Shown here: positions 19,419 through 29,916 of the stretch, piece by piece
Layout of the letters: each line of letters begins with the position of its first letter
Position numbering within the stretch: the stretch's first letter is position 1
Source: Dehalococcoidia bacterium
GTDB lineage: Bacteria; Chloroflexota; Dehalococcoidia; Lucifugimonadales; UBA826
Assembly: GCA_029936675.1 (NCBI GenBank)
Contig: JAPYSB010000003.1
Span: forward strand, 31,489 to 95,488
Direction: 5' to 3'
DNA: 64,000 nucleotides
Made by a program: the position numbers and the translations under genes
Notes under the pieces: model-generated
Told to the model about the DNA's origin: nothing
Seen by the model: the letters and a program-made list of their open reading frames with translations, nothing else
Databases searched by the model: none

Positions 19419-20339
19419 ATGGATGAATTTGTAATACAAACCGATAGGTTGACCAAACGATACAAGAATGTTGTAGCCGTGGATGATCTTTCAATGGAGA
19501 TACGCCGAGGCCGCGTCTATGGACTGCTTGGGCCAAATGGTTCCGGCAAGACAACTACGATGGGACTGCTACTGGGACTCCAGACCCCTACTTCCGGAAC
19601 CTTTAGCCTGTTTGGTTATAACCATGGTCACCGGGAGTTATTACGGCGGGTTGGGGCGCTTGTCGAAAACTCGTCCTTCTACCCTTATCTTTCAGGATAC
19701 CAGAACCTGAGATATTTCCAGAAGGTATCCGGGAGGGGGTCAGAAGAGGAACTTGAAAGTTTGGTTGATCGAGTAGGACTATCAGGGAGGGGCCATGATT
19801 TGTTTCGGACCTACTCATATGGGATGAAACAGCGCCTTGGGATCGCATTAGCCCTTCTAGGGGATCCTGACCTCGTGTTCCTAGACGAGCCCACCAATGG
19901 TTTGGACCCTGAAGGAATGATTGAGATGCGAGAATTGATCAAGAGTTTAGGGGACGGTAGCAGAACTGTACTTTTTTCCAGCCACCTGCTTCATGAGGTG
20001 GAGCAAGTCTGTGACAGCGTAACAATTATTTCAAAAGGTAGACTCATTGCACAAGGTGAAGTTTCTCAGTTAATTGCTACGGCCGGAAGCGAACAAATAC
20101 GTATAAAAACTACTGACAACAGCAAGGCACTTCAGTTGCTATCGACCCCAGGCTGGGTTGAGGATATATCCAGGGATGAAGACTCACTTTTGATTACTGC
20201 ACCGATTGAACGTTCAGCCGAACTGACCGCAGCCTTAGCAAATGCAGAGGTGTATGTGGCCGAAATGGTGCCTATTCGAAAATCCCTCGAAGAGTACTTT
20301 TTGGAAGTCACTAGGCGTGGAAATGAGGATTTACAGTGA
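19419..20339 (+). CDS. ABC transporter ATP-binding protein (drug/exporter type)
   Basis: Walker A GPNGSGKT, signature YSYGMKQRLGIA, Walker B LVFLDEPTNGLDP; ORF track begins at GTG 19407, ATG at 19419 is an alternative. Confidence 0.93.
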   Translation: MDEFVIQTDRLTKRYKNVVAVDDLSMEIRRGRVYGLLGPNGSGKTTTMGLLLGLQTPTSGTFSLFGYNHGHRELLRRVGALVENSSFYPYLSGYQNLRYFQKVSGRGSEEELESLVDRVGLSGRGHDLFRTYSYGMKQRLGIALALLGDPDLVFLDEPTNGLDPEGMIEMRELIKSLGDGSRTVLFSSHLLHEVEQVCDSVTIISKGRLIAQGEVSQLIATAGSEQIRIKTTDNSKALQLLSTPGWVEDISRDEDSLLITAPIERSAELTAALANAEVYVAEMVPIRKSLEEYFLEVTRRGNEDLQ

Positions 20340-21400
20340 TCACTCATCTTCTGACCTTGATAGAAGGTGAGTGGTTTAAATTGAGACGGCGGTGGCTACC
20401 GTGGATACTGCTTGCTGTAATCATCCTTGTTTCGCAGGCATTTCTTTGGGGATTTTATGCTGTCCATCACATAACAGAGGGTGAAGGGACCAACACTTTC
20501 CTCTCTGATTACCAGTATTCCGGTGATACGGCCACCTTACAGGTGTCCTGTTCCGACCTGCTCGATGGACGTCTCCAAGAAAGAATCCAACCTCTTTCAA
20601 TAGAAGAACGTTTGATAGTTGAGGGAGAAATAGCTGAATGGGGACCGAAAGAGTGTTCAGACTACGCTTATGAACCCGAAAAATTTTTCATGTTCGTGTT
20701 ACCAACGAGTATTGTGGGAAGTATCTACCTAGTATTTCTGACCGGATTGCCCTTTATGCTAATCATGATCCTATCGGCATCCTTGCTGGGGTCAGAGTAC
20801 GGATGGGGAACCCTGCGGGTTGTTGTCTCGAGAGGACTGGGGCGATGGCAGCTTATATCTGCCAAGCTGATTTTGTGTGTTCTGGTAGCTTTTGGGTGGT
20901 TGGCCGTTATGGTGCTACTTAACATTGTGTCCAGTATTTTGGCTGGGATAATTCCTCCTGACGAGGGAGTATCACTAATAATATTGCCCGAGGGAGATAC
21001 GTGGCCATCAGTCCTGTCAACGTTTGGTAAGTTTATTGGTAAAGCTCTCTACGCGACCGTCCCATATATATGTCTTGGAACCTTCTTTGTCGTCTTAACT
21101 CAATCAACAGCTCAAGGGATTTCCCTGTCGGTCATGACATATGTGGCGGAAGCTATGGTGATACCCGCGTTGCTGGCTATTTCCGAAAAACTTGAAAGAA
21201 TCAATGAGGGTCTTCTGAGCTCGAATGTTAGAGAATGGATTTCTTTAGGAGACTCAAAAGCAGCCGTGGCCTTGAAAGGTGCAGAGACACCCGATACCTT
21301 CCAGGCGTTTTTAGTGATACTTGCTTACTCTTTAGTAATGCTCGTGGCTTCAATATGGCTTTTCCAACGTAGGGACCTCTCAGGCGCAAAGGGAGAGTGA
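20336..21400 (+). CDS. ABC-2 type transporter permease
   Basis: 354 aa multi-pass protein overlapping the preceding ATPase by 4 nt; SEYGWGTLRVVVSRGLGRWQLISAKL typical of ABC-2 permeases. Confidence 0.87.
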   Translation: MITHLLTLIEGEWFKLRRRWLPWILLAVIILVSQAFLWGFYAVHHITEGEGTNTFLSDYQYSGDTATLQVSCSDLLDGRLQERIQPLSIEERLIVEGEIAEWGPKECSDYAYEPEKFFMFVLPTSIVGSIYLVFLTGLPFMLIMILSASLLGSEYGWGTLRVVVSRGLGRWQLISAKLILCVLVAFGWLAVMVLLNIVSSILAGIIPPDEGVSLIILPEGDTWPSVLSTFGKFIGKALYATVPYICLGTFFVVLTQSTAQGISLSVMTYVAEAMVIPALLAISEKLERINEGLLSSNVREWISLGDSKAAVALKGAETPDTFQAFLVILAYSLVMLVASIWLFQRRDLSGAKGE

Positions 21401-21464
21401 GTGGGGTCTTTGGACGATTCTTGGTGATTGGTGCCGAAGGAGGGATTCTAGCCACGTTCTGTTG

Positions 21465-21509
21465 CTCTATATCAGCTAAGCAGTTTTTAAATGCTTAGAT
21501 GATATAGAG
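21465..21509. repeat. Long inverted repeat (18-bp arms, one mismatch, 9-nt loop)
   Basis: CTCTATATCAGCTAAGCA gtttttaaa TGCTTAGATGATATAGAG; no flanking T-tract. Confidence 0.85.
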
Positions 21510-21688
21510 TACAAACAAACCTTTCAGTGTTTAAGCGGAGGAGGCATTTTTTGGAAACCTCGTGACTGAGTGCCTTTTAAAAAGGGATGAATTTATGGCC
21601 GACAATATGTCAACACACTATCCAAAATAACTGAAAAACATTAAGTGCACCAACGGAAAAATTATCGACAGCAGGTTAGGAGATTAAG

Positions 21689-22885
21689 ATGGACAAAGCA
21701 CTAAAAGGCGTGAAAATTATCGATATGAGTCGAGTACAAGCCGGCCCGTCGTGTGCCCAGCTTATGGGTTTTCTTGGAGCCGATGTAATAAAACTCGAAG
21801 ACACAGCTGGTGGAGATAACACACGCGTTGACATGGCTCACATTAAAGGTGTTGACAGTGTTTATTACACGATCTTTAACGGTAATAAGCGTGCCATGAC
21901 ATTGAATCTCAAATCCCCTGAAGGTACCGAGATAATGGATAAGCTTGTCAAATGGGCAGACATTATTTTAGAGAACTTTTCTTCAGGCGTTATGGATCGA
22001 CTGGGATTTGGTTATGAGAGATTAAGGGAAATTAATCCTGGAATAATCTATGCTAGTATCAAAGGATATGGGGACTACGGCCCATACAGCTCCTACAAGG
22101 CTTTTGAATATACGGCACAAGCCATGGGAGGATTAATGGCGGCAAATGGTTTGCCTGACGGTCCACCGATGGGAACTGCGGCTGGTATCGGTGACTCTGG
22201 TACTGGCCTCCACATGGCTATAGGTATTCTTGCTGCCCTGAGACAGAGAGATAAAGACGGAGAAGGACAACGTGTGGAGGTGGCTATGCAAGATGGGGTA
22301 GTCAATTTAATGAGAATCCGTTTAATCAGAAGCCTTAGTACTTCCGAGCCTAACGTGAGAGGAGTTGTCTTAGGAAAAACTAACATCCCGCATACATTTG
22401 CCTGTAGTCCTGGTGGATATGATGACTATGTAATGATTCATTTGAGAGGATATATGTGGGAAACGGTACTAGCCGTTATGGGTAAGGAGGACCTGATAGG
22501 GGATGAACGTTATATAGACGAGCAGGCTCGAGACAAGAGACCAAAAGAAGTTGTTGACATAATCACATCCTGGACTTCCACCAAGTCTAAATACGAAGTA
22601 TTTCATGAGATGGCCGCCGCCGGGGTATGGTGCGGGGCTGTAATAAGCCCAGAAGAGGTTATTACAAACGAGCATTTGATAGCGAGAGAAATGGTTGTGG
22701 ATGTCACCGATGATGTGAGAGGCGATTATAAAATGATTGGGTGCCCGGTTAAACTTAGTCGCTCTCCTGTAGAAGTCACGAGAGCCCCAATGTATTCGGA
22801 GCACACAGAGGAAATACTAACTAACATAGTTGGTATGGTCCGCGAAGATATATCTTACTTGAAGGAAGAAGGGGTTATAGTGTGA
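21689..22885 (+). CDS. CaiB/BaiF family CoA transferase
   Basis: GVKIIDMSRVQAGPSCAQLMGFLGADVIKLED and LNLKSPEGTEIMDKLVKWADIILENFSSGVMDRLGFGYE: family III CoA-transferase. Confidence 0.94.
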   Translation: MDKALKGVKIIDMSRVQAGPSCAQLMGFLGADVIKLEDTAGGDNTRVDMAHIKGVDSVYYTIFNGNKRAMTLNLKSPEGTEIMDKLVKWADIILENFSSGVMDRLGFGYERLREINPGIIYASIKGYGDYGPYSSYKAFEYTAQAMGGLMAANGLPDGPPMGTAAGIGDSGTGLHMAIGILAALRQRDKDGEGQRVEVAMQDGVVNLMRIRLIRSLSTSEPNVRGVVLGKTNIPHTFACSPGGYDDYVMIHLRGYMWETVLAVMGKEDLIGDERYIDEQARDKRPKEVVDIITSWTSTKSKYEVFHEMAAAGVWCGAVISPEEVITNEHLIAREMVVDVTDDVRGDYKMIGCPVKLSRSPVEVTRAPMYSEHTEEILTNIVGMVREDISYLKEEGVIV

Positions 22886-22935
22886 CGCTCTATTTTCTCA
22901 GCTGAGGGCACGGTTGAACTAAAATCTTGACCTCA

Positions 22936-22991
22936 ATATTTTCTGCCTGATATCAGCCCGTGTCGGGAATCCGGTCGGCAGAATGTCGGCA
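22936..22991. repeat. 56-bp imperfect direct repeat, copy B (60 bp from tRNA-Lys)
   Basis: atattttctgcctgatatcagcccgtgtcgggaatccggtcggcagaatgtcggca. Confidence 0.9.
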
Positions 22992-23050
22992 AGATGGGAA
23001 CTCGGGTAACATCAACGGGACGCAAATTCACTGTTTTCGTGATTGCAAAA

Positions 23051-23126
23051 TGGTGAGCCGGGTGAGATTCGAACTCACGACACTCGGATTAAAAGTCCGA
23101 TGCTCTGCCAACTGAGCTACCGGCCC
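23051..23126 (-). tRNA. tRNA-Lys (anticodon UUU), CCA encoded
   Basis: Reverse complement gggccggtagctcagttggcagagcatcggacttttaatccgagtgtcgtgagttcgaatctcacccggctcacca folds as a full cloverleaf; anticodon loop CUUUUAA. Confidence 0.97.
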
Positions 23127-23187
23127 ATTTTAGTTTCACTAAACATCAATTCTATATATAGAATTTCCTGTCTTCAAGAAAAATATG

Positions 23188-23808
23188 TTAATTATCGTAG
23201 GTTTCTTGTGTGATAGGTGATAAAGAACACACTGAGGAAGGATATCGTCCGAGGTATTTTCCTATTATGTGCTCGGCCGAAATTGTTCCCCAAGCTCTGG
23301 AGTCATTGCTTGCTCTTCTGTTATCACCTAGGACGAAATATTCTCCTATTCCTACAACATTTGGACCCCAATTGGAACTATCGGTTAACGAGGGATCGAG
23401 GTATGGTTCCTCCAATAAAACACTATTTAAAAAAACCTCACCATCATTGATATGGATGTTATCTCCCTCCTTACCTATCACTCTTTTTATAAAATGGCGA
23501 CTCGGATCTTTCGGATAGGTGAACACTATGACATCGCCTATATCGGGATCTCCAAATAAATAGCTGCTTTTTAAGATGGGAGTATTGTTGTCTAAGAAAA
23601 TTCCAAAGCGAGTTTCTGATATTTTCCAGTAGGCAGCTTTATTAGCTATGACACAATCGCCTTGGTTGATATTTGGGGTCATGCTGGAGCCTTCGACTTG
23701 GTAATTTTGAATCGTAATATACATAATAGAAAAGACGAACAAAGCCAGTATTGATGTTTCAATAATTTCGCGAATTGCCCTTTGAATTTTTCTCTCATAA
23801 ATGTACAT
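23188..23808 (-). CDS. lepB: Signal peptidase I
   Basis: VEGSSMTPNINQGD (Ser catalytic), DPSRHFIKRVIGKEGD (Lys catalytic), YFVLGDNRRASNDSRAWG. Confidence 0.95.
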   Translation of the reverse strand: MYIYERKIQRAIREIIETSILALFVFSIMYITIQNYQVEGSSMTPNINQGDCVIANKAAYWKISETRFGIFLDNNTPILKSSYLFGDPDIGDVIVFTYPKDPSRHFIKRVIGKEGDNIHINDGEVFLNSVLLEEPYLDPSLTDSSNWGPNVVGIGEYFVLGDNRRASNDSRAWGTISAEHIIGKYLGRYPSSVCSLSPITQETYDN

Positions 23809-23929
23809 AGCATCTAATTATATCTTTTAATACAAGAAGCCGGTGCCAAAACAGGTTTTTTGAATCCGGATAGTTGTATCCTTTAAGAAGTTAATATTTG
23901 CCCCAAATGTACTATTTATAGGTGATCAG

Positions 23930-24787
23930 ATGAACAAGCTGATTGTTTCGACATTACTAATAATAAGCATGAGTTTGGCTTGCTCCAACAACGAACCAAT
24001 CACCGATGAGAATGTTGCGCGCCTAGAACCAACAGCCTTGTCGCCGGTTTATGCTTCCTCTTCCACATTTGCAGATGGAGGAACTGTAAAAGGTGTTGCC
24101 AATTCAGAGTCTTTAAGCGTGAATGACGTTCAGGGCGGGATAAGAGTTTCCGGTACGGGGACGGTATCTGTGGAACCCGACGTTGCAGTACTTGAGATTG
24201 GAGTTGAAGTGTTTGCAGGTAAGGTTAGTAAGGCTAGGTCTGAAGCATCTATAGCTATGGATTTGGTAATCTCAACCATAAAAAAACTTGGTGTCGAAGA
24301 GAAGGATATCCAGACAACCAGTTTTACCATTTACCCTAGATATGACTACGAGGAAGCGATAATTAACGGTAACCGAATCAATACCCAAGTACTTACGGGC
24401 TACACTGTAAGTAACACTGTAAAAGCTAAGGTTTTTGAAGTGGATAAAGTGGGGGAAATAATTGACAGTGCAGCGGAGGCAGGAGGGGATTATGTTCGGA
24501 TTAATGGTGTTGACTTCACTATTGATGATCCAAATCCGTACAAGACAACGATTAGAAAGATGGCAGTGGAAGACGCGGTCAACAAAGCTCAAGAATATGC
24601 TCTTTTGACCAATGTAGAATTGGGCCCCATAATCTCATTAGAGGAGATGGGATCCGGCTCTATTCAGTCTCCATATGAGGCTGATTATGGTATGAGGATG
24701 ATGATGGCTGCTGCACCGACTACCTCTATTAATAGCGGTCAGTTGGATATTAGCCTGACTGTTAATACTTTGTTTGCGATTAAGTGA
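23930..24787 (+). CDS. SIMPL (DUF541) domain lipoprotein
   Basis: Lipobox SMSLAC; GIRVSGTGTVSVEPDVAVLEIGVEVFAGKVSKARSEA typical SIMPL/DUF541. Confidence 0.9.
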   Translation: MNKLIVSTLLIISMSLACSNNEPITDENVARLEPTALSPVYASSSTFADGGTVKGVANSESLSVNDVQGGIRVSGTGTVSVEPDVAVLEIGVEVFAGKVSKARSEASIAMDLVISTIKKLGVEEKDIQTTSFTIYPRYDYEEAIINGNRINTQVLTGYTVSNTVKAKVFEVDKVGEIIDSAAEAGGDYVRINGVDFTIDDPNPYKTTIRKMAVEDAVNKAQEYALLTNVELGPIISLEEMGSGSIQSPYEADYGMRMMMAAAPTTSINSGQLDISLTVNTLFAIK

Positions 24788-24875
24788 TTCCTGCAGTGAC
24801 TCTGAATAGAATGTCTTTCCGAAAAATTTCTTGAGCTATTGATAGGATCAGAATTTAAGACTACGGAGACCAACA

Positions 24876-25445
24876 ATGGTACTTAGCGATCGAACAATAA
24901 GGGAGGAGATTGCTGCTGGCAGGATTATTGTTGACCCTTTGGGCGAAAATGCTATTCAGCCTGCAAGTATTGATGTTCATCTCGACAAAACCTTTCTTGT
25001 TTTTCGGAATTCTAGATTGCCTTATATAGATGTTAGGCAGAGTTCTGAGGAGTTGACAGAAAAATTGGAGATCGAAGGCGATATACCATTTATGCTTCAT
25101 CCAGGAGAATTTGTACTGGGTAGTACCCTTGAACATATAGAATTGCCTAACGACCTTGTGTCAAGGGTGGAAGGCAAGAGTTCGCTCGGTAGATTGGGAT
25201 TATTGATACATTCTACGGCCGGCTATGTAGATCCTGGTTTTAAAGGACATCTAACACTTGAACTGAGTAATGTCTCTAATTTGCCAATAACCTTGTATTA
25301 CGGTATGAAAATAGGCCAGCTGTCTTATGTGCGCCTAACCACTCCGGCGGAATATCCCTATGGTTCGCCAGAGTTGGGCAGCAAATATCAAGGGCAATCA
25401 GATCCGACTGCAAGCAAAGTGCATCAGGATTTCCAAAGAAGGTGA
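24876..25445 (+). CDS. dcd: dCTP deaminase
   Basis: LSDRTIREEI, IQPASIDVHLD, VEGKSSLGRLGLLIHSTAGYVDPGFKGHLTLELSN. Confidence 0.95.
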   Translation: MVLSDRTIREEIAAGRIIVDPLGENAIQPASIDVHLDKTFLVFRNSRLPYIDVRQSSEELTEKLEIEGDIPFMLHPGEFVLGSTLEHIELPNDLVSRVEGKSSLGRLGLLIHSTAGYVDPGFKGHLTLELSNVSNLPITLYYGMKIGQLSYVRLTTPAEYPYGSPELGSKYQGQSDPTASKVHQDFQRR

Positions 25446-25448
25446 TCC

Positions 25449-26528
25449 ATGTCATATATGGACACCGCTTTAGCTGCTGGTAAAAAGGCTCGAGGCGTAT
25501 CTAACCCTAACCCCCCTGTTGGGGCTGTCCTAGTAAAAAACGAACAGGTATTATCAGAGGGGTTTACGGGACGCCCTGGGTCTCCACACGCTGAAGTGAT
25601 GGCGATAACTGCAGCAGGAGATGGTGCAAAAAAGGCCGCTCTATATGTTACTTTGGAGCCTTGCTGTCATTTTGGTAGAACCCCCCCATGCACCGAAGCA
25701 ATTATCGAATCAGGAATATCAAAAGTCTATATTGCCATTCAAGACCCGGATAACAGGGTGTCGGGCAAGGGTATTGATCGATTACAAGAAGCAGGTATAG
25801 AAGTTGTTTTGGGTCTTGGGGAAAAAACAGCTGAGGTTGATTTGGAGGCCCATATTAAATTGTCGAAGACAGGGTCTCCTTTTATTACTGCAAAATTTGC
25901 TGTTAGTTTAGACGGCAAGATAGCAACTTCATCGGGAGACGCTAAGTGGATAACCAGTGAAGAATCTAGGGCACGAGCTCATTTTATGCGATTTGAGTCG
26001 GACGCTATTATGGTTGGAGTGAACACTGTGATAGCCGATGACCCTCAGTTGACAGTTAGGTTGAATGGTAAAAAGATTGAGAGACAACCATTGAGAGTGG
26101 TAATTGATTCGTCTGGGCGTATTCCTGAGAAGAGTGCCTTGTTTTTGGAAAAAGGAACTACTTTCGTTGCCTCGACCCAAGACCTCAAGCTTCCAGATAA
26201 TCTGCAAAATGTCACAACCAAGGCCTTTCCTAGTAAGGAAGCAAGAGTGGATCTTACCTCGGTTTTTAAATACTTAGGGAATATTCCTGTTTCCTCCGTA
26301 TTAGTGGAGGGGGGGTCGGAATTGCTTGGATCCTTATTTGACGAAGGTTTAGTAGATAAGGTGGTGGCTTTTATTTCTCCTAGCATTATTGGAGGAAGAT
26401 TGAGTTTAAGCGCAGTGGGAGGGAGAGGAGCAAATGTAATGTCAGAAAAGTATTCACTCGTTGATGTCTCGAGAGAATTCATTGGGCCTGATGTTTTAAT
26501 ATCAGGATACTGTGAAAAAGGAGATTGA
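25449..26528 (+). CDS. ribD: Bifunctional diaminohydroxyphosphoribosylaminopyrimidine deaminase / 5-amino-6-(5-phosphoribosylamino)uracil reductase
   Basis: PHAEVMAI...YVTLEPCCHFGRTPPCTEAII and reductase domain; rib operon context. Confidence 0.96.
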   Translation: MSYMDTALAAGKKARGVSNPNPPVGAVLVKNEQVLSEGFTGRPGSPHAEVMAITAAGDGAKKAALYVTLEPCCHFGRTPPCTEAIIESGISKVYIAIQDPDNRVSGKGIDRLQEAGIEVVLGLGEKTAEVDLEAHIKLSKTGSPFITAKFAVSLDGKIATSSGDAKWITSEESRARAHFMRFESDAIMVGVNTVIADDPQLTVRLNGKKIERQPLRVVIDSSGRIPEKSALFLEKGTTFVASTQDLKLPDNLQNVTTKAFPSKEARVDLTSVFKYLGNIPVSSVLVEGGSELLGSLFDEGLVDKVVAFISPSIIGGRLSLSAVGGRGANVMSEKYSLVDVSREFIGPDVLISGYCEKGD

Positions 26529-27127
26529 TGTTTACCGGTCTAGTTGAAGAACTTGGAATTATTTCATCTATCAGCCAGACTGATATATGGATTGAATCCT
26601 CGATTGTTATGGATGATCTTGGTGTTAAGGACAGTATTTCTGTGAATGGTGCTTGCCTTACAGTAGTCAGCATTGAAAAAAATTTATTTAAAGTCAATGT
26701 TGTACCTGAAACTCTACGCCGTACTGATTTAGGAGACCTTTCAGTAGGAGACAAGGTTAATTTGGAAAGATCGGCTCAACTTGGAGGGCGTCTTGGAGGA
26801 CACATTGTTCAAGGTCATGTGGATGGAACTGCTCAAATAACTGCATACGTACAAGAGGGAAGTGCATGGCTTATAGAATTTGAAATATCAAAGAATTTAT
26901 CCAAGTATATAGTGGAAAAAGGGTTTGTTTGCGTGGACGGTGCTAGTCTCACGGTTGTAAACTGTGACGAAAATACATTTACCATAGCTTTGATACCCTA
27001 CACTCGAGATAATACAGTTTTGGGAACCAAAGGAGTAGGTAGCTCTGTAAATATAGAGACTGACATAATAGGGAAATATATAGAAAAACTCTCAATCGGG
27101 AATCAACCCAGTATTGACTTGGATTGA
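26528..27127 (+). CDS. ribE: Riboflavin synthase alpha chain
   Basis: MFTGLVEELGII, duplicated lumazine-binding domains (VNGACLTVV / VDGASLTVV), LGGHIVQGHVDGT; ATG at 26528 overlaps the ribD stop (TGATG). Confidence 0.95.
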   Translation: MFTGLVEELGIISSISQTDIWIESSIVMDDLGVKDSISVNGACLTVVSIEKNLFKVNVVPETLRRTDLGDLSVGDKVNLERSAQLGGRLGGHIVQGHVDGTAQITAYVQEGSAWLIEFEISKNLSKYIVEKGFVCVDGASLTVVNCDENTFTIALIPYTRDNTVLGTKGVGSSVNIETDIIGKYIEKLSIGNQPSIDLD

Positions 27128-27151
27128 TCTTATTTGGGAAGGTACATATCC

Positions 27152-28384
27152 ATGCCATTATCCAAGATAGAAGAAGCCATAGATGACATAAAAAACGGCA
27201 AGATGGTCATCGTTATCGATGATGAAGATCGTGAGAATGAAGGCGATCTAACGATGGCTGCCGAAATGGTGACTCCGGAAGCTATTAATTTCATGGCTAC
27301 ATATGGCAGAGGTTTAATATGTGTGCCGATGCTGGGAGAACGCTTAGATAAATTAAATTTACCGCCCATGGTTTCCAGCAACACAGCAAGATTAAGTACT
27401 GCCTTTACGGTATCTGTAGATTCGTTAATAGGAACTACCACTGGGATTTCTGCATCGGATAGATCTAATACTATTAGGACTCTTGTAGATGATGAAACAA
27501 AACCAGAAGATTTGGGCCGACCTGGACATATTTTCCCGCTGCGGTATGTTGAGGGAGGGGTTTTAAAACGAACTGGACAGACTGAAGCCTCTATAGATCT
27601 TTGCAGGTTGGGTGGGCTACGAGAAGCTGCGGTAATTTGCGAAATAATGGCAGATGATGGCCATATGGCGAGAATGCCTCAATTAGAAAAATTTGCTCAA
27701 CAACACGATATAAAGATTGTCAGCGTAGAGGATTTGATCTCTTATCGTCGACTGCACGAGAGGTTAATTGAAAGGGTAGCAGAAGCAAGAGTGCCAACAG
27801 AGTATGGGGAATTTACAGCAGTGTCGTATAGCAGTGTGGTAGATGTGCAGGAGCATGTCGCTTTTGTAAAAGGAGACATCAATCAAAACGTTCCAGTATT
27901 AGTGAGAGTTCACAGTGAATGTTTGACGGGGGATGTGTTTGGAAGTAAAAGGTGTGACTGTGGATACCAAGTTCAATTGGCTCTTGAGGCGATTGAAAAA
28001 TATGGAAGTGGAGTGCTGCTTTACATGCGACAGGAAGGTAGGGGCATAGGGATTCACAATAAATTAAAGGCCTACGCCCTGCAAGACAAAGGTTACGATA
28101 CCGTGGAGGCTAATGTGATGCTGGGATTTGCACCTGATCCTAGGCAGTATGGAATAGGTGCCCAAATTTTGGAGGATCTTGGCGTAAAAAAAATGAGACT
28201 TTTGACAAATAATCCCACCAAAAGAGTTGGTTTGGAAGGATTCGGTTTGGAGGTTGTGGAGCGGGTACCGATAATAGCCCCCCCCACTGATGAAAATGTG
28301 AAATATATGGAAACAAAAAGACAAAGGATGGGACATATTTTGGATCCCATTCCGGATGCCTCGGGAGACGACTCCGGTGATTGA
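27152..28384 (+). CDS. ribBA: Bifunctional 3,4-dihydroxy-2-butanone-4-phosphate synthase / GTP cyclohydrolase II
   Basis: [12 protein letters not shown] (RibB); [23 protein letters not shown] and MRQEGRGIG (RibA); ATG 27152 preferred over TTG 27134. Confidence 0.96.
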   Translation: MPLSKIEEAIDDIKNGKMVIVIDDEDRENEGDLTMAAEMVTPEAINFMATYGRGLICVPMLGERLDKLNLPPMVSSNTARLSTAFTVSVDSLIGTTTGISASDRSNTIRTLVDDETKPEDLGRPGHIFPLRYVEGGVLKRTGQTEASIDLCRLGGLREAAVICEIMADDGHMARMPQLEKFAQQHDIKIVSVEDLISYRRLHERLIERVAEARVPTEYGEFTAVSYSSVVDVQEHVAFVKGDINQNVPVLVRVHSECLTGDVFGSKRCDCGYQVQLALEAIEKYGSGVLLYMRQEGRGIGIHNKLKAYALQDKGYDTVEANVMLGFAPDPRQYGIGAQILEDLGVKKMRLLTNNPTKRVGLEGFGLEVVERVPIIAPPTDENVKYMETKRQRMGHILDPIPDASGDDSGD

Positions 28385-28844
28385 GGGTGACTTGAACGGA
28401 ATCGGCATGCGATTTGGTATTGTCGTTGCCGAGTTTAATGATTTCATTACACTAAAATTGTTGGATGGTGCCAAATCAGCTTTGTTAGAAAATGGGGTAT
28501 TAGAGAGTGATATAACCGTCGCCAAGGTACCCGGATCATTTGAGATTCCTGTTGTGGCCGATGGCATGGCATCCTCTGGAAATCATGATGCTGTTATATG
28601 TCTAGGAGCAGTAATTAAGGGTGAAACAGATCATTATGAATATGTTTCACAAGGGGCAGCGGAAGGCATTTCCAGGGTGGCCCTAGATAATCAGATCCCC
28701 GTAATGTTTGGAGTTTTGACGACTCACAATGTAGAACAAGCCTTGGATAGATGTGGTGGCCGCAAGGGTAATGAGGGTGAAAGTTGTGCGATCTCAGCGA
28801 TCAAAACAGTAAATGTGCTTAACCAGATAAATAATACCGGCTGA
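28356..28844 (+). CDS. ribH: 6,7-dimethyl-8-ribityllumazine synthase
   Basis: [52 protein letters not shown]; overlaps ribBA by 29 nt. Confidence 0.95.
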   Translation: MPRETTPVIEGDLNGIGMRFGIVVAEFNDFITLKLLDGAKSALLENGVLESDITVAKVPGSFEIPVVADGMASSGNHDAVICLGAVIKGETDHYEYVSQGAAEGISRVALDNQIPVMFGVLTTHNVEQALDRCGGRKGNEGESCAISAIKTVNVLNQINNTG

Positions 28845-28890
28845 ATTATCCGACAGTATTTTAGATCATTTCCTTTGATAGCCCCTTTTA

Positions 28891-29892
28891 ATGAAATGGA
28901 ACTCAGATAATATGTCTAGTATTGATAACCCACATAAAGAGATTGTTCGATTACTTGATGGCAGTATAAGAGCTCTCTCCAAATTAATCACATTAATCGA
29001 GTCAGACCCACAGGTACTAACTTCTGTCTACCCTGAAATAAAGGATTTCAGTGGGAGGAGCCATATTGTCGGCATAACAGGCCCTCCAGGAGCAGGCAAA
29101 AGTACTCTTTCTTCAGCTTTGGCTTCCATTATTAGAGACACCGGCCGGACAGTTGCAATACTTGCATGTGATCCAAGTAGTCCGTTTACCGGGGGATCTA
29201 TTCTCGGTGATAGGGTAAGGATGCAATCGCATTACACTGACCCAGGAGTGTTTATCAGAAGCATAAGCAGCCGAGGATCGAGCGGTGGACTGTCCACTTC
29301 AACTTATGGAATCACTACCTTACTTGATGCATTTGGCTTCGATATTGTTTTGGTAGAAACTGTAGGAGTGGGACAGACTGAACTGGATGTGATGAAGATT
29401 TCGGACACAGTTATTGTTGTCATCGTCCCTGAATCAGGGGATTCCATACAAGCAATGAAAGCTGGACTGATGGAGATAGCCGATATATTTGTTGTTAATA
29501 AATCTGATCGAGTCGGCGCTGATAGAATGGTCAAGGATGTCAGGGGTGCCTTACAGCTTTCCGACAAGCATGTCGTGGATTTACCACCGGTCCTCAAAAC
29601 TAGAGCTGATGTAGGAGATGGTGTGCTAGAACTTCTTTTTGAGATTGAGCGTATACATTCAGATCACGAGTCCTACAACTCCCTCGCTGGCCATAAGTCA
29701 AGGAGAAGATTGGAGGCGTTGCGAAGCACTACTTTATTGGAGATAGAGTCTAAATTAGACATGATTCTTGATGAAGAAAATCCTAGAGCTAACTTGGAAG
29801 TCATGAAACTGAAAAAGGACGTGGAGCTCGGACAAATAGACCCTATTAGTGCGTCCCGGACTTTAGTGAACTTGATAAAAAACCTTGAATGA
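28891..29892 (+). CDS. meaB: Methylmalonyl-CoA mutase-associated GTPase MeaB / ArgK family
   Basis: GITGPPGAGKSTLSSAL, ILACDPSSPFTGGSILGDRVRM, VETVGVGQTE. Confidence 0.93.
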   Translation: MKWNSDNMSSIDNPHKEIVRLLDGSIRALSKLITLIESDPQVLTSVYPEIKDFSGRSHIVGITGPPGAGKSTLSSALASIIRDTGRTVAILACDPSSPFTGGSILGDRVRMQSHYTDPGVFIRSISSRGSSGGLSTSTYGITTLLDAFGFDIVLVETVGVGQTELDVMKISDTVIVVIVPESGDSIQAMKAGLMEIADIFVVNKSDRVGADRMVKDVRGALQLSDKHVVDLPPVLKTRADVGDGVLELLFEIERIHSDHESYNSLAGHKSRRRLEALRSTTLLEIESKLDMILDEENPRANLEVMKLKKDVELGQIDPISASRTLVNLIKNLE

Positions 29893-29916
29893 AGCGTTAG
29901 ATAAAATAAACATTTT

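Noticed and set aside
24788-25448. FMN riboswitch upstream of dcd/ribD
   Set aside because: Looked for the conserved FMN-element motifs and saw none; ribD follows dcd by 3 nt, so any leader would be upstream of dcd, where no such motif is visible.
28064-28567. 167-aa minus-strand ORF across ribBA/ribH
   Set aside because: Antisense to two conserved riboflavin genes.
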